Shown one piece after another: positions 58,993 to 64,000 of a DNA stretch of 64,000 nt. The stretch's first letter is position 1. The number at the start of each line of letters is the position of its first letter. The translations under genes and the position numbers were made by a program. The notes below the pieces were generated by a model. It worked only from the letters and a program-made list of their open reading frames with translations, was not told where the DNA came from and ran no database searches. The DNA is from Exophiala sp. HKRS030 (taxonomy: Eukaryota; Ascomycota; Eurotiomycetes; Chaetothyriales; Herpotrichiellaceae): the NCBI GenBank assembly GCA_023897205.1, contig JAHWDD010000007.1, positions 4,278,001-4,342,000 of the forward strand, in the 5' to 3' direction.

Positions 58993-60213
58993 TCATACGT
59001 AGATATAACATAGCGGGCCACCCGTTGTGCTCATCACGTCTATATTCTGAACAGCTGGGGCAAGAGTGCGGAGGTTGAGTGGATCGGTCAATTGCCCAGG
59101 AGGACTGTTAGGAATGAACAACGACGTGCCCCCGGTGAATGCAGTCTTGCGATTCTTGAGGTCTTGATTTTGCCAAATCCACCAAGTTCGATCAATCTGA
59201 GCGTGGTGCAAGAAGAAGGTTGGTTCACCTGGGGAAGCGAAGAGATCGCCACCAGGATCTCCATTCGTGGTAAAATGGCCACCAGAATGGACACCTAGAT
59301 AGCCCGCAGGGAAATCGCCCTGCATCCGGGTTTGAAATGGCCCGATGGTGTCAAAACCTGTTATCAGGTCATACGTGTCCGAGTCCTTGGTCCACTGTGA
59401 AGAGACCCAGGACGAAATGTCGCGTCGGAGACATCGTGGATTATAGGCCAGAGGATCAGAGTTACTATAGTCAATAACGCCGGAAACGTTGAGCGTCGGG
59501 GCATTAGGTCCGAGATTAACGACGTAGTTCTTGAATGGTCCCGTCTTGACACAACCGCCTCCTGTGCCTGGTGGAACACAGACATTATGTGTTGGCAGGA
59601 TATCGGAACAAGGATGGGCTTGGAATTCGCCATTGCCGGACATGCTGTACTCGCTCCCGTCGAAGATGGGAGAGTGCAAGGGGTCAGAAGCGTACTTTCC
59701 CCAATTCCAGTACGGCTGATACCCAGTGTAGCCGCACTCGTTTCTGAGAGCTTGCTCAAATGCCCAAGTGAAGTAACGATGCCACGCCAAAAAGTTGGCC
59801 GTGCCGTGAATCGTGCCTGTCTGGTTGATGTGAACCGCGACGAAGTCGTCATATCGTGTTTTAGCTCCGGCCGCAAATCCTGGGTCCTTCGAGGGCTTTG
59901 ATTGCAGACATAGCACCCCGTCGATATATTGACGTCTTTCTTGTTTGGATAAAGTTGACCATTCTCGTCGTACGGCAGTATTGAGCAAGTTACAGCTGCC
60001 GCCTGACGGATTCGTGATCTGATAGAATGCCAGGTTGAGGAGGCCTTTGGCGGCCAACAGATCTGTCTTCAATGTCGACTCAGGCAAGTAGAAGCTTGAC
60101 GCTGCGAGGTCGTCGCGCTCCGAAAATGTGTTGGTGATGCCATCGATTGGAGCTGGAGCGGCCTGGATGCTGTAAACAGCCAAAAACGCCGGTAACAATG
60201 CCCGGAGCTGCAT
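58993..60213 (-). CDS. Secreted tyrosinase-family copper enzyme
   Basis: A single exon of 406 residues. The signal peptide (MQLRALLPAFLAVYSIQAAPA) leads to the tyrosinase domain. CuA histidines H128 (VAVHINQ), H136 (TIHGTANF) and H145 (LAWHRYFTWAF) and CuB GVHSGGHF with FFLHHAQIDRTWWIW are all present, so both copper sites look intact. There is no C-terminal extension, so it is of the short secreted type (ascomycete tyrosinases and catechol oxidases), not the melanin-type with a cleaved C-terminal lid. Expected activity is oxidation of phenols to quinones outside the cell or in the wall. No biosynthetic cluster surrounds it. Confidence 0.93.
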   Translation of the reverse strand: MQLRALLPAFLAVYSIQAAPAPIDGITNTFSERDDLAASSFYLPESTLKTDLLAAKGLLNLAFYQITNPSGGSCNLLNTAVRREWSTLSKQERRQYIDGVLCLQSKPSKDPGFAAGAKTRYDDFVAVHINQTGTIHGTANFLAWHRYFTWAFEQALRNECGYTGYQPYWNWGKYASDPLHSPIFDGSEYSMSGNGEFQAHPCSDILPTHNVCVPPGTGGGCVKTGPFKNYVVNLGPNAPTLNVSGVIDYSNSDPLAYNPRCLRRDISSWVSSQWTKDSDTYDLITGFDTIGPFQTRMQGDFPAGYLGVHSGGHFTTNGDPGGDLFASPGEPTFFLHHAQIDRTWWIWQNQDLKNRKTAFTGGTSLFIPNSPPGQLTDPLNLRTLAPAVQNIDVMSTTGGPLCYIYV

Positions 60214-60395
60214 TCCGTCAGGGATCCAACTATTCGTTTCAAAGGGAAAAAAACTTCTGTAAAAGTATAGTTTAGAATTTAGAAAAAAGGAGTGGACGTC
60301 AACAACTCAAATGAGAAGTTCGACCATAAAACAATGCTTTTTGATGAGGAAGATGAACCTGAGGAGAGTGTTGAAGATTGCTGGGATCTTCGATA

Positions 60396-60402
60396 CTTTA
60401 TA
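60396..60402 (-). promoter_or_regulatory. TATA box of the tyrosinase gene
   Basis: The minus strand reads TATAAAG about 185 bp before the ATG at 60213. Confidence 0.35.
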
Positions 60403-62689
60403 CCCGTGTACCGCAAGAGCGGATTTCCCTCGTGGTCACTAGGTGGATCAACTGCCACGCGAGACGTCTGATAAGACCCGTTGTTCTACCGCAGACAGTG
60501 TTTCTGGAACCACAAAGGACGAATACTGGATCCTAGAAGAGAGTTGTGAGGTGTGGTTTATCAACTATTGATGAACTATTGATCTTGCCGAGCATGGACT
60601 TTTCAATATCTGACAGATGTCTCATAATCAGTCTATCCACGATAGCCGGCGCGACTCGTAAGGAAGAATGCCTGAATGGATATGGAAGTCCGTCAATGAG
60701 TGGCTGTGTGGGTAGATTTCCACACCACCGTGCAAGGAAAAAACCCAGCAACACCGTCCTGTGCATGGTGTCCGGATGGGTCGAATGTCAACACTCCAGT
60801 CAACACCTTATGAATAGATACCTCGTCATTTCGCTTCTCGAGATCGCACCAGGCCTCGAGGCCAGTCGGCAGTTGCTGGTGTACCACTTGGGCCAGGGTT
60901 AGACTTACATCAAATTGTCACTGTTGAGAACTAGCTGGGACACCGTTTCTCATGCAGGGTGGATCTTAAAATTTTCCAGCGACAAGAGAGTCTGCACGGC
61001 AGTTGCAGACTCGCTAAGAGCACCGAATCTCCTTGTCTAGCAGTCAAGTACGGAGTAGGTAGGCATTATCATGAAAGAATCACGGCAGATGCGGAGCGTA
61101 GGTTTCAAGTCGTGACCTTGTCTGGTCTTGGATTTAGGGCGGCTCGTAGCTGGCGAGGGTCTAGGATCTGTCGTCAAGGGGAGGTTTTCTAGGAAAGCCA
61201 GGGTCGGAAAGACCATTATGCAGACAAAATTTGATCCAGTGAGCATATGGAGTACCTCAGTATCCGGCATGCTCCACAGTCAGGGTAGCCAGTGCCTGCC
61301 CTACTCCGTAGACATGCCGCTCTCGCTAGAATGGACGAATAGGTGTGGTTAGCGTCTGTCTGGCGGGGACTGCGGCCGACTGTTCCCTTCCGCGGGGTTC
61401 AGACTATGCATTAGTCTGCAGCTTAGCCTAATGTGTCGCCTTCGAGCACCGACGATCTTTCAATTCGAGGTTCCAAGCAGGAGCTCAGTGGCGCAAACCT
61501 CTTTCCCCTGATGCTTGTCCATTGCATCTGTATTCACGTGAGAAGAACATGAGACCCTCATGGAGCACAAGGTTAAGGTACGAAAGTCGACATAAGCTCC
61601 AAAGACCTTGATCAAGTGTGAAGCACTTCTCGTTGGTACGGACAACAGGTTCATAGCGTGGTTCCAGTCATGCGAATTGCATCTACTTATCATGCCGACC
61701 GCAGGACGGTAGGGAGAAAAACTCCCTTGGCACCGAGGATTCATTCCCAGAGACCACAATCACCATATTGAGCTGGTGCCTTGAAGTCCCCGATGTCACA
61801 CTGACGGATTTCTTTCTCAACGCTCGCTCGTCCCAGCACTGGATGCCCGTTGGGCCGTATCCTGGCTGTCCAGCATCTGTGAGTGGATCTATCTGTTTCA
61901 TTTGCAAATTCCACTACTCAGGCTAATAAATTTTGTACCCTTGATAGTTGATACCATGCGGTCCTGCCTATTCCTGGACCACCAGTTGGGCGCCATCAGG
62001 AATCAGCAGTACCGAAAACAGGGCGAGGGTTTCTTAGTGCAGACCAGCGCGACACTATATGCAGTAAAACTTCGCAAGGTCAAACTTTGGTGAAGTGCCG
62101 GTCTGTACTGAACATACCGTCATTCCACCAGGCTGCCACTGCTATGTCCGCAACTCGCTTCCAGTACCATCCTGTACTGCTCAGCGGGAACACACGATTC
62201 AGAGCTCTCCCGCCAAGTTGTCAGCATCGAACATGGCAACGCTGGCTTCAGCAGATCCAGAGTCAAGCGAGCCTCAATCAAACCAATCGTATGCCATGTA
62301 GATGTGGGACCATCTGGTTGATTTGACTCTGGAAGGTTAGAACTTACAGAACACAATTGAATCCATGGACGAGCCTCTAATCATGTTAGGCGGCTGGTAG
62401 CATCATTTTATACTATCCATAGGGGGTTGCTTTTACGGCTCAAGCATGAAGTCACTGAGCTTGGTCTGAAACAAATGAACCGTACCCTAACTACCCTTCT
62501 CTGAGGCTTGGAACTGGAGTGGTGGGCCCAGTAATCCAGGGACTCTGCATGTTGTGGGAGATCTATCAAGTCCAGGGCATCTGAAGTATATAGCCCGGAT
62601 CAACACCGCCCAGATATCCTATCGCGCAGGTTACCAAGAGGTCACACCTGCCTCAACATCTGTTGATCATGCTCATTTCGCATTCTATC
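60403..62689. other. Gene-free spacer
   Basis: More than 2 kb with no supported gene; TACTCCGTA at 61302-61310 and its reverse complement at 61049-61057. Confidence 0.45.
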
Positions 62690-64000
62690 ATGCCAGCGCG
62701 GCGGCAGACTGGTGCCACGCCCCAGTACGACATTAACGATACCTTCAATACCGAGCTGCTTGCGATCTATGGAACATTCTGTGGCGTGTCCGTCTTGACG
62801 GTGTCTTTACGCTGCTATGTCCGTATATTCATGCTGAAGAGCTTCGGGGTTGATGACTCTCTCATGGTGGGAGCAACTGTAAGTGACCCTTTCCTGACTT
62901 ATTTTTCTCCTACACATATTTCATTGGTAGTATCGTTGGTCGCTCACTTTTTTCTTCATAGACCATGGCCATCGCTGTTCTTGTCTGCGTTTGCGGTGAA
63001 AACGCGGCTGGTGGTCTTGGGAGACATAGGTCCAATATCAATAACGACGATTTTCGACACTTTATGCATTGGCGCTTCTTCGCTTCCCTTACCAACATGG
63101 TGGGCATCAGTTTGGTCAAAATCTCCATCGCCTTCTTCCTCCGAAGATTCGTACCCAACAAAAACTACCAACGATTTTTGCTAGGCGCAATTATCTTTTT
63201 GATAGCCTTCATGATATCCTGCGCAGGGACCATCATCTTCAACTGTGGAGACAAGGTTTCAGCAAACTGGAATTTTTCGTTACGAGCTTCAGGAGAAGCG
63301 AAGTGCTTCACCAACAAGGTGTTCACCGACATCGGTCTCTTCAACAGCAGTATCAACATTGCTACGGATGTACTATTTGCTGTACTCCCGATTCCTATCA
63401 TATGGAAACTACAGGCAAATCTCCGAACCAAGATAACCTTGATTTGTATTCTCAGTCTTGGTATATTTGCCTGCATCGCAAGCATCATCAAAACAGTCAT
63501 CCAGTCCACCACACTCGCTGACCCCGACGCAACATATCATGACCGCTTCTTCATGTGGAATATGGTCGAGCTGAACGTAGGAATCATTGCAGCTTCGCTA
63601 CCTGCGCTGCGACCTTTATTCGCAAAGATCCTTGGGGCCACTCAACGACTTACATCTGATGGGAGAAGCAACAACAAACAATATGGCGAATACGATAAAG
63701 ATGGGTTGGCATATCGCAAAGGAAACAGCGCAAAGCGGACGTCGAGAACCAACCGTTCTAAGGATTATCAACAGTTCGACTCGAATTCTACGGAGCTTGG
63801 ACCTATGGGCAGCAGCTCCAATGGCAAAGTTTTCGACCGTGACGACAGGAAGGCTAAGGGCGTCACAAGCGTTGTCACAGTCGGCGACGACGACAGCGAC
63901 AAGATCATGCTGGATCAACCTGAGTTCCACGCCGTCGGAGACGAAAGACAATGGAGCAGCCCACCACGCGGGGGCATCACCAAGACGACCACAGTACAGA
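62690..64000 (+). CDS. Rhodopsin-like (PTH11/SAT4-type) membrane protein, 5' part
   Basis: Exons 62690-62878 and 62962 to the right edge, where the frame is still open, so the C-terminus is missing. The 83-nt intron is GTAAGT...CATAG. Hydrophobic helices include LAIYGTFCGVSVLTVSL (1), MAIAVLVCVCG (2), LTNMVGISLVKISIAFFL (3), FLLGAIIFLIAFMISCAG (4), VLFAVLPIPIIWKL (5), LICILSLGIFACIASII (6) and ELNVGIIAASLPALRPLF (7). FGVDDSLMV is the 'DDxxM' signature and VLPIPIIWKL the mid-protein signature of the fungal rhodopsin-like domain. The tail is Ser/Lys-rich, probably cytosolic. Members of this family are often called PTH11-like receptors, but most have no ligand or function assigned. Confidence 0.88.

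Noticed and set aside
61650..62093. Apparently open plus-strand frame near 61.7-62.1 kb
   Set aside because: A careful read shows a stop at about 61927 and no family resemblance; the minus strand is equally open.
44045..64000. A secondary-metabolite gene cluster around the Zn2Cys6 factor and tyrosinase
   Set aside because: No polyketide synthase, NRPS, terpene synthase, P450 or transporter lies nearby; the genes between are housekeeping.

Overview
The window is nuclear DNA of a filamentous ascomycete (Pezizomycotina). Genes carry short GT-AG introns, mostly about 50-70 nt. The families present are fungal: Zn2Cys6 transcription factors, an Egh16-like secreted protein, a GT90/CAP10-type glycosyltransferase, a rhodopsin-like (PTH11/SAT4-type) membrane protein and a secreted tyrosinase. 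The class cannot be fixed from the sequence alone; the style fits Eurotiomycetes or Dothideomycetes.

Layout. 0-9.4 kb: 3' part of a GT90 gene, a decayed SNF2-type helicase on the minus strand, then a xylitol dehydrogenase gene lying between two diverged copies of one repeat (the right copy is a fold-back array), then mitochondrial D-lactate dehydrogenase. 10-15.5 kb: a divergent pair, Kelch/BTB protein and the APC/C activator Cdc20. 15.5-25 kb: a long gene-poor spacer, a conserved fungal DUF7624-type protein, and the mRNA-export WD40 protein Rae1. 25.8-34 kb: Egh16-like secreted protein, 3 kb of spacer with a cluster of small hairpins, a Zn2Cys6 factor, and a seven-knuckle CCHC protein (Gis2/CNBP). 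34.5-42.6 kb: a run of housekeeping genes: UDP-GlcNAc pyrophosphorylase, cyclophilin-RRM protein (PPIL4/Cyp6), eEF2 methyltransferase Efm3, and ribosomal protein eS24. 44-58 kb: a second Zn2Cys6 factor, an ER-type membrane J protein, a TinC-like coiled-coil protein, glucosidase I (GH63) and a small GFA/CENP-V-fold enzyme. 59-64 kb: secreted tyrosinase and the 5' part of a rhodopsin-like membrane protein that runs off the right edge.

Functional links. GT90 glycosyltransferase, UAP1 and glucosidase I all feed cell-wall or glycoprotein synthesis, but they are far apart and form no cluster. Efm3 and eS24 share one short divergent promoter and both act in translation. I see no secondary-metabolite cluster, CRISPR, canonical tRNA or rRNA.

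The most useful observation is a shared defect. Four otherwise intact, conserved genes (DUF7624 protein, one Zn2Cys6 factor, UAP1, glucosidase I) are each broken by exactly one missing base. Three of these sites can be explained by an undercalled run of G on the coding strand. Since UAP1 is normally essential, sequencing or consensus error is the likeliest cause. The best novelty candidates are the fold-back repeat around the xylitol dehydrogenase gene, a nonamer TACTCCGTA found only in gene-free spacers, and a stretch with four consecutive predicted hairpins near 28.5 kb.
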